Source: JBAZWE01 sp041658605
GTDB lineage: Bacteria; Actinomycetota; Thermoleophilia; BMS3ABIN01
Direction: 5' to 3'
Assembly: GCA_041658605.1 (NCBI GenBank)
Contig: JBAZZU010000012.1
Span: 1-64,000 of the forward strand
DNA: 64,000 nt
Shown here: positions 41,292-50,664 of the stretch, one piece after another
Layout: each line of letters opens with the position of its first letter
Position numbering within the stretch: position 1 is the first letter of the stretch
Translations under genes and position numbers: made by a program
Notes under the pieces: generated by a model
What the model saw: only the letters and a program-made list of their open reading frames with translations
Told to the model about the DNA's origin: nothing
Database searches by the model: none

Positions 41292-43508
41292 TTAAGGATA
41301 GAAGTACTCGGTTAAGCATTGATCATATGCACATGCCGTATTGGTGAATTTATATGTTGTCACACCCACCGGCCAGTAGTACTTCACCGAGAATGAGACA
41401 GAACCGCCCGGCGCAATATCACCAAGCACCGGCAACGGAGACGGGCTCGTCAGGTAAATACCATTCGTCGCCATCATGCTTAACATGCCTACATTATATG
41501 CGCTGGGGCCAATATTATCCATACGGTAATCCACCGTTACCCACCGGTATGGATCGCCGGCGACGACGTAAGGCCCTTTCACCTTGAAGAGCGTGAGGTT
41601 TGGCCTGCCGCTGCTCTTGCAGAAGGTGCCGTTTGCAGTTCCTGTGTTGCCTGCGGCATCGGTAGCGTAGATTACAACAGAATGCGGTCCATACGCGACA
41701 CCGGATGTCGGACAGCTGATATTCCCGACGATAACAGTACAGGCGATATCCGGACCTCCGTCAATCCTGGCCACAGCCGAAACCACGCCGACTTCATCTG
41801 TAGCTGAGCCGGTTATCGTCGGATCCCCACTTTCATAGATGGTGTCAGAGGGACCGCCATATGTCACGATCGGTGCGGTAGTGTCTACGACTGTCACCGT
41901 CAAAGTGCCCGTGCCGGTGTTGCCTGCGCCGTCAGAGGCCGAGCAGGTCACTGTCGTGCTTCCAAGCGGGAAGGTCGAGCCGGAGGCCGGAGTGCAGCTG
42001 GTCAGGTCAGTGCCGTCCACAATGTCCGTGGCGCCTGACGTAAAGTAGACCACTGCGCCGGATGGGCCTATGGCCTCAACCGTCACATTGCCTGAAGTGG
42101 TCACTGCCGGTGCGGTGGTGTCTGCAACGGTCACCGTAAGTGCGGCTGTGCCCGTGTTGCCAGCGGCGTCAGTAGCCGAGCAGGTCACTGTCGTACTTCC
42201 CAGCGGGAAGGTCAAGCCGGAGGCGGGTGTGCAGCTGGTGCCGCCGACTACGCCGCTGAGCGCGTCAGTAGCATATGTATCGAAGCTGGCGGATGATCCG
42301 GACGGACCTGTAGCCTCAACGATCAAGTTGCCGGAGGTAGTCACGGCAGGTGGAGTCTTATCGATCATAACAGTAGCCGTTTTTGTGGTTTCCACGTTTC
42401 CAGCCACATCCTGTGAGCGGTAAGTGATCGTATGGATGCCGTCTCCGTTTACTGCTACAGCTAAACCATACTGCGATGCTCCCGCGTCAAGCTCATATGT
42501 AGTGGAAGCGCATCCACTTCCGGCATCGGTACAGGCGAGAGTTACGCTCACATCGATATTCTGCCAGCCCGTGGGAGCATTATCAGTAGTCACCGGCGCC
42601 GTGCAATCACCGCTGCCGTTTACAACCGTGCTGCTCGTCGTGGTGTTGCCGGCTTTGTCGGTGACAGTCACAACAACCTGGTGAGGACCGCAGCTCAGGG
42701 TGCCCACTATCGGACAGGTATAGCCGCTCGAACTGGATCCATCACGATCGTCATCCAAATCGTTGTATCTACCATCGGACTTATGATGGCCGCCTAAGGA
42801 GTCTTCATAGTACGCGTCATGATCTTCATCGCGGCCGTCGTGATCGTCGTCGTAACCGTCGTGGTCATTGTCATAATCGTCCCGGTCCTCGTCCCGGCCG
42901 TCATGATCATCGTCATAGCCGTCGTGGTCGTCATCGCAGCCGGTTCCTGCGGCATTACAGTTGAGCCTGATTCCATCAACATAAACCACAACGGATGCGA
43001 TACCGCTTGAGGGATCCGGATCGTGATACTTGACAGCAACGTTAGATGTGCTTGCCGTAATGCTGTCGATGACAGGTGCAACCGTATCAGTTACTGTTAC
43101 TTCGTGATCTTCGTCTTTTCTGTTGCCGTATTTATCCTTTACAGAAACGCGGACGTTATGTTTCCCTGGCTTCATGCCGGAGGCCGTACAGCTGACTTTT
43201 CTATTGGTTTTCAGACAACCTGTTACCATGGCGTCGGGAATAGTTACACTGTCACTTTCTGAATCGATCTCGCTATCAACATCCAGAAAGTCAGCCTCTA
43301 CCGTATGCGAGTTTTCATAGGATGTTCTCTTCGTCTCGACGCGGGTGATCAGCGGAGCGGTCGTGTCATAGCCACTCAAACTTGTGGTTGATATCGTTAA
43401 AACCTGAGCATACGCAGCACCAGCAAACATACTCAATCCAAAAAATACCCCAACTGCCAGTACTGATATCCTGTAAAACCATTTTGAAAGAGCTGGGTCT
43501 TCTTTCAT
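41292..43508 (-). CDS. Secreted HYR-domain protein with Asp/His-rich segment
   Basis: 738 residues. Signal peptide about 1-34 (AGAAYA then QVL). Ig-like segments follow, then an Asp/His/Gly-rich stretch (residues 192-258, repeats of DHDGYDDDHDGRDED type) that could bind calcium or other metals, then an OmpL47-like domain (about 310-375), two HYR modules (each with SCTPASG.TFPLGSTTVTCSA), a Big-like domain, and a C-terminal CARDB-like domain. A cell-surface or released adhesion-type role is likely. AGGAGGGATAGGGG precedes the ATG. HYR and Asp/His parts are repetitive in DNA. Confidence 0.8.
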   Translation of the reverse strand: MKEDPALSKWFYRISVLAVGVFFGLSMFAGAAYAQVLTISTTSLSGYDTTAPLITRVETKRTSYENSHTVEADFLDVDSEIDSESDSVTIPDAMVTGCLKTNRKVSCTASGMKPGKHNVRVSVKDKYGNRKDEDHEVTVTDTVAPVIDSITASTSNVAVKYHDPDPSSGIASVVVYVDGIRLNCNAAGTGCDDDHDGYDDDHDGRDEDRDDYDNDHDGYDDDHDGRDEDHDAYYEDSLGGHHKSDGRYNDLDDDRDGSSSSGYTCPIVGTLSCGPHQVVVTVTDKAGNTTTSSTVVNGSGDCTAPVTTDNAPTGWQNIDVSVTLACTDAGSGCASTTYELDAGASQYGLAVAVNGDGIHTITYRSQDVAGNVETTKTATVMIDKTPPAVTTSGNLIVEATGPSGSSASFDTYATDALSGVVGGTSCTPASGLTFPLGSTTVTCSATDAAGNTGTAALTVTVADTTAPAVTTSGNVTVEAIGPSGAVVYFTSGATDIVDGTDLTSCTPASGSTFPLGSTTVTCSASDGAGNTGTGTLTVTVVDTTAPIVTYGGPSDTIYESGDPTITGSATDEVGVVSAVARIDGGPDIACTVIVGNISCPTSGVAYGPHSVVIYATDAAGNTGTANGTFCKSSGRPNLTLFKVKGPYVVAGDPYRWVTVDYRMDNIGPSAYNVGMLSMMATNGIYLTSPSPLPVLGDIAPGGSVSFSVKYYWPVGVTTYKFTNTACAYDQCLTEYFYP

Positions 43509-43828
43509 CCCCTATCCCTCCTAATAGATTTGACGAGCCGGGTTTTGGCCCCGGTACCCTCTCGCCGCCCGCCTCCTGAAAAAGTAGGTTTATAATGATA
43601 GTCTTTTTCAGTACATTTGTCACCTTTTATTGTTTGATATCACGGTGGAAGATATTTGCGGATATGTCAGCACCTGAAACGCCATTTTTGGCCCTATGGC
43701 AGACATGGAGCAACCCGTCAGACGTTATGTTGTTTCTGAAGCAGATTTGTTCGTTTTGCAGGCAAAAGATCTTGTTGTATATGATACAGACTGACTTTTC
43801 CAGCAACAATGATCTGAAACAATTGCGT
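43509..43828. other. Intergenic region upstream of the HYR gene
   Basis: About 320 bases without a supported gene. Near the HYR gene the minus strand can form a CCGGG/CCCGG hairpin (about 43540-43565) in a GC-rich leader, GGAGGCGGGCGGCGAGAGGG. I could not match it to a known riboswitch. The rest is AT-rich and featureless. Confidence 0.35.
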
Positions 43829-44548
43829 CTATAGTTCTCCTATTGCTTCCATAATGCGGCGCGCGGCTTCACGATAGGATCGACCCTTGGACATGCCGGA
43901 AATATCGAGATCAACGGGTTTTCCAACCGTCACCGTGACGTGAGGGCGGTGCGGCCGGCGGTTACGCACGACCTGGTCATTGCCGCGCAGCCGGACCGGA
44001 ATAACGGGGACACCAAGCTTTACGGCAAGCATGCCGACACCCGCCTGCGGCTCACCGAAATGACCGTCACGAAAACGGGTTCCTTCCGGAAACATGCCTA
44101 TGATGTGGCCAGCCTCCACCAGTTCCTGCGCGCTGCGGATAGCCTCCCGGTCGGATTCCCCCCGCCTTACGCGGAACGCGCCCACCTTGTAGAGGTACCA
44201 GCCGAGGACAGGCACTTTCAGGATCTCGGCCTTGCCCATCCAGCGTATGTAACCCGGATAAGACAGACAAAGGAAGGGCGGGTCCATGTTGCTGGAGTGG
44301 TTAGAGGCGATGATCGCCGGCCCGTTCTCCGGCCAGTTTTCAGCGCCGACCACTTTTATCCCGTAAATCAGCCGCAGAGGTCTGGTTATCAGCACCCGCG
44401 AAACGGCGTAGATTACCGGGGATAATCTGTCCGCTGATATTTCAGACAAATTCAGCCACCTCTCCAGGAAAGTGATGATCTGGTCCTGTTGCAGTTCAAC
44501 TTCTTCTCGCCGCGACTTGATTAACACTTGGGCGAGCAGGAATACCAC
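43829..44548 (-). CDS. plsC: 1-acyl-sn-glycerol-3-phosphate acyltransferase-like
   Basis: 239 residues. Acyltransferase motifs: I SNHSSNMDPPF (NHx4D type), II around RVRRGESDREA, III FPEGTRFRDG, IV VPVIPVRL. This is the PlsC pattern, adding an acyl chain to lysophosphatidate at the membrane. The N-terminal 45 residues before the conserved region are unusual, and the GTG start has no clear ribosome site, so the true start may be internal. It stands alone between the HYR gene and the minor pilins. Confidence 0.85.
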   Translation of the reverse strand: MVFLLAQVLIKSRREEVELQQDQIITFLERWLNLSEISADRLSPVIYAVSRVLITRPLRLIYGIKVVGAENWPENGPAIIASNHSSNMDPPFLCLSYPGYIRWMGKAEILKVPVLGWYLYKVGAFRVRRGESDREAIRSAQELVEAGHIIGMFPEGTRFRDGHFGEPQAGVGMLAVKLGVPVIPVRLRGNDQVVRNRRPHRPHVTVTVGKPVDLDISGMSKGRSYREAARRIMEAIGEL

Positions 44549-44640
44549 ATTATTCTATCACTGGTCATCGGCAGGAAAAATCAATGGGTTTCATGACATA
44601 TCTATTTTGAACGCGAATCAGTCTTACAGGAGAGAGTGCG

Positions 44641-44674
44641 ATAAAAATAAGGCCGGGCGCGTAAGCGCCCGGCC
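44641..44674 (-). terminator. Terminator of the minor pilin operon
   Basis: Perfect 10-bp stem GGCCGGGCGC / GCGCCCGGCC with a four-base loop, followed on the minus strand by TTATTTTTAT. It lies about 40 bp after the stop of the PilX-like gene. Confidence 0.9.
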
Positions 44675-44712
44675 ATTGCAGTCGTCAGTTCATTTGTTGA
44701 AATCCATAGAGA

Positions 44713-46305
44713 TCAAAGGACTTCGTAATTCTCCTTAATAGCTACAAGCTCTCCGGTGCCTGTCCATGTCCACCATCCCGCCGGCAGGTTGACGTTAGCC
44801 AGGAAAGCATCATCATACTGGAGATCGATGTTCACCGAATATACACGGTGATTCCAATTGTGATGCCAGTCGTCGTTTTCATGGTCTTCATTGTAGTCTC
44901 CGGTGCAGCTGCCGGTACTATGTCCATGATCATGCTCGTCGTCGTGCTCATGGTCGTGGTGTTCGAAGCCTGATCCCTGAGCGTCGAAAGTAACCGGACC
45001 ACTGACAACCACCGAACCATACATCAAGAGGTTGCCGGTCACGTTCAAGGCTGTAGTCCCATTCTTGGCTCCCGCATATACGAGGGCGCCTGCGCCCTGC
45101 TTGCCGATAATGACTTCATTGGTCATATTGATCGTGCCGCGGTCGGCCATGATGGCTATGCCGTTCCTCGGCTGCAGCCGGATGCCGGGACCCTCGAGGT
45201 TTATCGCGCTGATATTGGAGTTACCGCCAGTAGTTCGTTCGGTCCAGATTGTCGTCGTAATCTCCGGCGAATTGCAGTCACCCACAATCCGTATCTGATA
45301 ACTAGTGACCGCCGAATATATCCTTACCGCGTTATATGAACCATATGCAGCCTGGAAGTTCGCAGCCGAGATCGACCATACCCTTGTGTAGGAGTTACGG
45401 GTCCACCCACCAGTGTAGGTGCTGGCGTTCGGTAGCGTGATGCTGCGAACATTAGTGGAACTTGCCAGCGTTGCCGTTGGAAAGGCCACATAACCAGCGC
45501 GCACCGGCTGATTTCCAATCGGGTTCGGACCGCTCTTGCTGCCAGTGTATGTGGCGGTGTCTGTGTACCCATCCCGCGAGAGGAAGGTAACCGTCCCGGG
45601 GGCCTGATAGTATTCATGATCACTGTCGTGATGATCTTCGTCGTCATGGCCCCAGTCATCGCCAGTCTGCGATGTGTCGAAGGTCATGTTGCCATTGACA
45701 CCGATTTTACCGGTAAGAGCTATGTTGGCCGATGCGTAACCATGTCCATCATCATCATAATCATGGTCCTCGTCTCCATGATGCCCGTCATAATCCGTAC
45801 TGCGCGCCCTGAAGGTGGCCGTGGTAGTACTTGTCTGTTTGCCTGGCAGTAGCACGTAGTTGAATACGTCGGGAGTATACTTGATCGAAACGCGGACAGT
45901 CCTGGTTTCATTTCCGGATAAATCATAACCCGTTGCGGTTACCAGCACGTTGCCGGCACTGTTGGGATCCCGATGCGTCCAGACCTGGTAAGTGCCAACG
46001 GCGTTACCCTGACCGTCGTTCATCTGCTGGGGCGCATCATAGAAGGCGGTGGCCGTCGTTGGAATATTCCCCCCGGGATAAACTGTGTAATAGTTGGCGA
46101 CTGTTACCGCGATTACATCATCGACGCCGGACTCCGCGACATTCTGCGCCATGGAAATACGCTGGTCGTTGCCGACGGTCTTTTCACTGTTCATTGACAG
46201 CGTAACCACCGTAGTGCCTATGACCAGCATCAAAGATAATATCGCCAAAGCGATGATAAGCGCCGCCCCCCGTTCATCTGTGCCCAGTCTGACAAACGGG
46301 CCCAT
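44713..46305 (-). CDS. PilX-like minor prepilin with Asp/His-rich insertions
   Basis: 530 residues. Class III signal: DERG then AALIIALAILSLMLVIG hydrophobic helix; this is the PilX N-terminal pattern without the +5 Glu of major pilins. The body is beta-rich with three Asp/His-rich segments (about 171-190, 216-233 and 447-486), e.g. HHDHEHDDEHDHGHS. These resemble the Asp/His-rich region of the secreted HYR protein nearby. AAGGAGG precedes the ATG. It lies last in a PilV-PilW-PilX-like operon and ends at a strong terminator. Likely pilus tip or assembly-priming component; metal binding by the insertions is inference. Confidence 0.8.
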   Translation of the reverse strand: MGPFVRLGTDERGAALIIALAILSLMLVIGTTVVTLSMNSEKTVGNDQRISMAQNVAESGVDDVIAVTVANYYTVYPGGNIPTTATAFYDAPQQMNDGQGNAVGTYQVWTHRDPNSAGNVLVTATGYDLSGNETRTVRVSIKYTPDVFNYVLLPGKQTSTTTATFRARSTDYDGHHGDEDHDYDDDGHGYASANIALTGKIGVNGNMTFDTSQTGDDWGHDDEDHHDSDHEYYQAPGTVTFLSRDGYTDTATYTGSKSGPNPIGNQPVRAGYVAFPTATLASSTNVRSITLPNASTYTGGWTRNSYTRVWSISAANFQAAYGSYNAVRIYSAVTSYQIRIVGDCNSPEITTTIWTERTTGGNSNISAINLEGPGIRLQPRNGIAIMADRGTINMTNEVIIGKQGAGALVYAGAKNGTTALNVTGNLLMYGSVVVSGPVTFDAQGSGFEHHDHEHDDEHDHGHSTGSCTGDYNEDHENDDWHHNWNHRVYSVNIDLQYDDAFLANVNLPAGWWTWTGTGELVAIKENYEVL

Positions 46306-46316
46306 TGCTGACCTCC

Positions 46317-46961
46317 TTAGTAGTTCCGAAGATTTATCTGTGTCGAGGACACAGTTGATTCCCTGTCTGAATGTCCCTTGCTTTCGGTAACCAGGAACGC
46401 TACCTTTATCGAGCGCACACTCCTGGGGTTGCTTACTGGAGCCGCTATCTGAGTGCCGTCGGCCCCGTAGTATGTGAAGATGGGAGCATCCGGTGAGACC
46501 CGCTCCACCGTGGTCTCGAGTTCACTCTGGCCCACATCGATCAGCTTGTGATCTGTGGAAACCGGGGTGACCGGTAGAGTCGCGGGCCAGGTAGCGGAGT
46601 ACCTCCTGATAATCGTCGGGCTCGATTCTCCGACGGGCGTCGCGAATTCATAAGTGACCCAGGTCCCCTGCTGCGTGGGTACGGTAAGCGCATCGGCCTG
46701 GAAGATCGGCTGATTGTTCAGGGTGTCCGTCCTCTTTGCCTCTGAGACCTGTAATTCCATATCGTATAGGACCTTGCGAACATCCAGCTGTGATCTGAAC
46801 TCGGTGGTTATCTTGTCCTGTGTCCGTATACTCATGATCAGCATTGCCGTTATTCCCACCATGGCTATCGACAGGAGTGAGATGGTCACCAGTGATTCCA
46901 CCAGGCTTAATCCTGACTCGGAGGATAACTTCAGGCTTCTTCTGTTCCAGAAAGAGGCCAT
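46317..46961 (-). CDS. PilW-like minor prepilin
   Basis: 214 residues. Prepilin peptidase site SESG (Gly17) then LSLVESLVTISLLSIAMVGI with Glu at +5 (residue 22), the type IV pilin N-terminus. The C-terminal part is a small beta domain typical of minor pilins. It lies between the PilV-like and PilX-like genes, only a few bases from each, so the three are one operon. The prepilin peptidase and motor ATPases are not in the window. Confidence 0.85.
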   Translation of the reverse strand: MASFWNRRSLKLSSESGLSLVESLVTISLLSIAMVGITAMLIMSIRTQDKITTEFRSQLDVRKVLYDMELQVSEAKRTDTLNNQPIFQADALTVPTQQGTWVTYEFATPVGESSPTIIRRYSATWPATLPVTPVSTDHKLIDVGQSELETTVERVSPDAPIFTYYGADGTQIAAPVSNPRSVRSIKVAFLVTESKGHSDRESTVSSTQINLRNY

Positions 46962-46966
46962 TCAGC

Positions 46967-47485
46967 CTAGCTGCCCGTCATGTCGGTGCGACCGACGATT
47001 GTTGACAGTTTGATGGAACCAGCAGGCTCAGGTGCGCTCCATGAGACCGTGATGATTATCTCCTTGGTTGAAGACGTGTTTGCCCGCGAAGTGTTGATGA
47101 CTTTTCTTACGTCACGCGTCACGCTGTACGTGACTCCGGCGCTGACTACTGTTTCATAAGGCGCCAGTCCCGGATAACCGTTTTCCTGCTTGACCTGCTG
47201 GCCATTTGTCGCGGAGCTGTAGGTCGTCGCGACGGTGTTGTTGCCAATCGCGTCAAAGGTCATGCTTTTTGCCTTGTCGATCTCGCTGGAGGCGACCTCA
47301 CGCGCGTGCATGCGTGTGGATGTAGTAACTGTGGTCCTCAAGCCCACCTGCAGGAGAACGGCAAGCGGGATTATCGCTCCGGTCAGAAGGGATAACGCGA
47401 TAAGTGTTTCGATTACAGTGAATCCACTGGCTCGACGGAGAACTCTTGATATACCCCTCAATGGCTTTCCTCTGTTTAGAATCAC
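46967..47485 (-). CDS. PilV-like minor prepilin
   Basis: 172 residues. Prepilin site RRASG (Gly21) then FTVIETLIALSLLTGAIIPLA with Glu26 at +5. The alpha-1 helix and following beta domain are typical of minor pilins or type II pseudopilins. First gene of the minor-pilin operon. Which member of the pilus it is (PilV or PilE-like) is judged only from order. Confidence 0.85.
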   Translation of the reverse strand: MILNRGKPLRGISRVLRRASGFTVIETLIALSLLTGAIIPLAVLLQVGLRTTVTTSTRMHAREVASSEIDKAKSMTFDAIGNNTVATTYSSATNGQQVKQENGYPGLAPYETVVSAGVTYSVTRDVRKVINTSRANTSSTKEIIITVSWSAPEPAGSIKLSTIVGRTDMTGS

Positions 47486-47490
47486 TTCTG

Positions 47491-47521
47491 AAAAAGCGCT
47501 AAAAACCGAAGCTTTAGCGCT
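47491..47521 (-). terminator. Terminator of acs
   Basis: AGCGCTAAA (complement of 47513-47521) and TTTAGCGCT (complement of 47495-47503) form a perfect 9-bp stem followed by TTTT. It lies about 80 bp after the acs stop and directly before the PilV-like start. Confidence 0.8.
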
Positions 47522-47597
47522 GCATATATCGGCTAAAGTCGGATTTTCTTGAATGCAAAACGGGGGGTATATATGACTGTCAGAGCTTTATCGGGGT

Positions 47598-49646
47598 CTA
47601 GAGGCGGCCTGCCACAATCGCATCAACCACTTCCGGATCGGCGAGCGTCGAGGTGTCGCCCAGGTCCTCGGGCTTTGTGAGGCCTGCGGCGATCTTTCTG
47701 AGAATGCGCCGCATGATCTTGCCGCTGCGTGTTTTGGGCAGGCCGGCGACGAACTGTAGCTTGTCCGGCTTGGCGATCGAACCGATCTCGTCCTTCACCT
47801 GGGCTCTCAAGGCCTGGCGCATGTCATCGGTGCCGTCATAACCTTCTGTCAGGGTGACGTAGGCGTAGATTCCCTCACCTTTTACCTTGTGGGGGAAGCC
47901 GACGACAGCGGCTTCTGATACTGCCTCATGCGATACCAGCGCCGATTCAATCTCGGCCGTCCCCATGCGGTGTCCGCTTATATTGACAACATCGTCGATG
48001 CGTCCCTGGAGCCAGTAGTCACCATCGTGGTCAACGCTGGCGCCGTCGCCGCTGAAATACTTGCCGGGGAAACGGTCGAAATACACCTCTTTCATCCGCT
48101 TGTGTTCGGGATCACCATAAGTGCCGCGTATCATTCCAGGCCATGGCTTTTCGATGACAAGGTAGCCGCCCTCGTCGACGTCCACGGGTGAGCCGTCCTT
48201 TCGCACGATCTGGGGCTGAACGCCGGGGAATGGACGGCTTGCGGAGCCGGGCTTCAAGGTCATCGCGCCGGGCAGCGGGGTGATCATGATGCCTCCTGTT
48301 TCCGTCTGCCACCAGGTATCAACGATCGGTAACTGTTTATTTCCGACATATTCGTAGTACCACATCCAGGCTTCCGGATTGATTGGCTCTCCCACGGAAC
48401 CGATCAGCCTCAGGCTCTTCATCGGGTGTCTTGTTACCCAGTCGTTGCCCTCGCCCATAAGCGCCCGGATTACTGTCGGCGCCGTATACAGGATATTCAC
48501 CTGATGTTTTTCGATTATCTCCCAGAGGCGATCCGGTTTGGGATAGTTGGGCACTCCCTCGAACATGAGGCTGGTGGCGCCATTGCTCAGGGGGCCATAG
48601 ACAACATAGCTGTGTCCTGTTATCCAGCCGATATCGGCTGTGCAGAAATGCATGTCCTCTTCGTGGTAGTCAAAGATCCACTTGAAGGTTAAATGTGTGT
48701 AGAGGAGGTAGCCCGCGGTCGTGTGAAGCACGCCCTTGGGTTTGCCGGTAGAACCGCTGGTGTAGAGGATGAAGAGTGGGTCCTCGGCGTCCACTTCCTC
48801 GGGAGGGCAGTAATTGTCGATATCCGCGGCCGCCATCTCGTCGTGCCACCAGCTGTCGCGGCCTTCCTGTATCTGTGTGACACTGCCGCTTACCCTTTCC
48901 ACCACGATCACTTTTTCCACCGTGGGGCATTCGATGAGCGCCTCATCGGCATTCGCTTTCACCGGCACCATCCTGCCGCCGCGCATGCCGACGTCTGAAG
49001 TTATCAGCATCCTGGCGCCGCAATCGCGTATGCGATCGGCCAGCGAACCAGCGCTGAAACCTCCGAAGACGATGCTGTGGATAGCGCCGATGCGGGCGCA
49101 GGCGAGCATGGCGACAGCCAGCTCGGGAATCATCGGCATATATATACTAATTCGGTCACCGCGCACGATGCCGTGTTTCTTCAACACGTTTGCGAAACGG
49201 TTTACTTCCATGGAAAGCTGTTCGTAGGTGAATGTCCTGTACTGACCGGAATCCGACTCCCAGACCAGCGCTGCCTTGTTGCGGCGCCAGGTAGTCAGAT
49301 GGCGGTCCAGGCAATTGTATGAGACGTTAAGCCTGCCCCCGATGAACCAGGAGATCTCAGGTTTATGAAAATCGTACTCGAGGACCTTGTCCCACTTGCG
49401 CTGCCAGACGAGGTGCTCTTCGGCCATATCAGCCCAGAAACCCTCGGGGTCATCAATCGAACGCTGGTAGATCTCCTCGTACTGATCCATGCTACCGATG
49501 TGCGCCTGGTCACTGAAAGCGGATGGCGGCGGGAACTGGCGCTTCTCGTGCATGAGGACATTGATGGCTATGGGGTCGATGGTGGTTTCCTGGTCGGCTC
49601 CCGCATCGCCCGTCTGTGGATCTGAATTTTTCCTGTCTTCAGGCAC
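47598..49646 (-). CDS. acs: Acetyl-CoA synthetase
   Basis: 682 residues with the chosen start. Activates acetate to acetyl-CoA through acetyl-AMP, hydrolysing ATP to AMP. ATP motif YTSGSTGKPKGVLHTTAGY, the TWWQTETGG motif, DYWLQGRIDDVVNISGHR, and the C-terminal PKTRSGKIMRR that carries the regulatory acetylation lysine are intact. GTG ending at 49646 has AAGGAG seven bases upstream; the longer frame adds 22 residues. No acetylase or deacetylase gene is near. Divergent from the molybdopterin lipoprotein gene. Confidence 0.96.
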   Translation of the reverse strand: MPEDRKNSDPQTGDAGADQETTIDPIAINVLMHEKRQFPPPSAFSDQAHIGSMDQYEEIYQRSIDDPEGFWADMAEEHLVWQRKWDKVLEYDFHKPEISWFIGGRLNVSYNCLDRHLTTWRRNKAALVWESDSGQYRTFTYEQLSMEVNRFANVLKKHGIVRGDRISIYMPMIPELAVAMLACARIGAIHSIVFGGFSAGSLADRIRDCGARMLITSDVGMRGGRMVPVKANADEALIECPTVEKVIVVERVSGSVTQIQEGRDSWWHDEMAAADIDNYCPPEEVDAEDPLFILYTSGSTGKPKGVLHTTAGYLLYTHLTFKWIFDYHEEDMHFCTADIGWITGHSYVVYGPLSNGATSLMFEGVPNYPKPDRLWEIIEKHQVNILYTAPTVIRALMGEGNDWVTRHPMKSLRLIGSVGEPINPEAWMWYYEYVGNKQLPIVDTWWQTETGGIMITPLPGAMTLKPGSASRPFPGVQPQIVRKDGSPVDVDEGGYLVIEKPWPGMIRGTYGDPEHKRMKEVYFDRFPGKYFSGDGASVDHDGDYWLQGRIDDVVNISGHRMGTAEIESALVSHEAVSEAAVVGFPHKVKGEGIYAYVTLTEGYDGTDDMRQALRAQVKDEIGSIAKPDKLQFVAGLPKTRSGKIMRRILRKIAAGLTKPEDLGDTSTLADPEVVDAIVAGRL

Positions 49647-49882
49647 GCCATGACTCCTTGTATGTTTGCGTGGAACATCTCGCTGCTGGTTCTTCTTACC
49701 TGCGAATCGCATCCGGCTACCTTCCCGGATTCAAGGATTCTAACAGTAGTGCAAGGCCTCTACCAGAGTTCAGCTTCGCTGAATCCATATCATCAGGATG
49801 AGCGCCGCGGTTAGGATGCATGGGGATCGGGAAATTAAAGTGCAGTTCGTGCTTTCATTCGATATACGGAAGGAATGCCTGA

Positions 49883-50548
49883 ATGAAGATAACAGCTCTT
49901 TTTGCTGGCTCGTTTTTACTTCTATCAATCTTTTTAGGCGCCGGCTGTGACAGTGACAAGGATGCCGTACGGCTCGAGGGCGTCGAGGTGCGGGAATATC
50001 AGGGCAAGGATCTTTCCTCGGTCTCCACCGATTTCGTCGAGAACACGATCAAGGGTCCGCAGTATATAGACCGTGATAGCTACCGGCTGGAAGTGGGCGG
50101 CATGGTGGAGCGGCCACGGCAGTATACATATGATGAAGTTCTGGCGCACCAGAGCTACTCGAAGGTGTCTCAGCTGATGTGCGTCGAGGGATGGAGCGTG
50201 GACATCCTCTGGGAGGGGATGCTCGTCCGCGACCTGTTCAGCGAGGCGGAGGTCAAGCCTGAGGCAAATACGGTTATCCTTTACGCTGTTGATGGTTACT
50301 CGACATCATTCCCCCTCTCCTGGTTCTACGACAAGGACATCATCATGGCGTGGAAGATGAACGGCATCACCATCCCGCCCGAACGCGGTTTTCCACTACA
50401 CCTGGTAGCTGAAGATAAATGGGGCTACAAATGGATAAAGTGGATCACGAAGATCGAGCTTGTGAACGACCCGAATTACCAAGGTTACTGGGAGTCGCGC
50501 GGTTTCAACCAGAGCGGGGACCGTTCGGGGCCGAAGTTGTCGAATTAG
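49883..50548 (+). CDS. Sulfite-oxidase-fold molybdopterin lipoprotein
   Basis: 221 residues. A signal peptide with lipobox (GAGC) is followed by a single sulfite-oxidase-type molybdopterin domain: YRLEVGGMVERPRQYTYDEV, QLMCVEGWSVDILWEG (molybdenum-ligand Cys), YAVDGYSTSFPL, and RGFPLHLVAEDKWGYKWIKWI. No dimerisation domain follows, so it resembles YedY/MsrP-like or single-domain SUOX members rather than full sulfite oxidase. It would act outside the membrane. It lies 1.5 kb from the dsr locus but on the other strand; a role with sulfite is attractive but not shown. Confidence 0.85.
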   Translation: MKITALFAGSFLLLSIFLGAGCDSDKDAVRLEGVEVREYQGKDLSSVSTDFVENTIKGPQYIDRDSYRLEVGGMVERPRQYTYDEVLAHQSYSKVSQLMCVEGWSVDILWEGMLVRDLFSEAEVKPEANTVILYAVDGYSTSFPLSWFYDKDIIMAWKMNGITIPPERGFPLHLVAEDKWGYKWIKWITKIELVNDPNYQGYWESRGFNQSGDRSGPKLSN

Positions 50549-50664
50549 GCGGTTTATTATGCGGGTGCTGTTTTTCGCACTAAAACCTCGCGATAATCCT
50601 GTGAAAACCGGCGAGCGTGGATTTGTCTGGAATTATTTCGCGCCGCTTCATTTATAATCAGGGT

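Noticed and set aside
42800..42960. Repeated DNA in the HYR gene as a CRISPR or mobile repeat
   Set aside because: The repetition encodes the Asp/His-rich protein tract in frame, so it is a coding low-complexity region.
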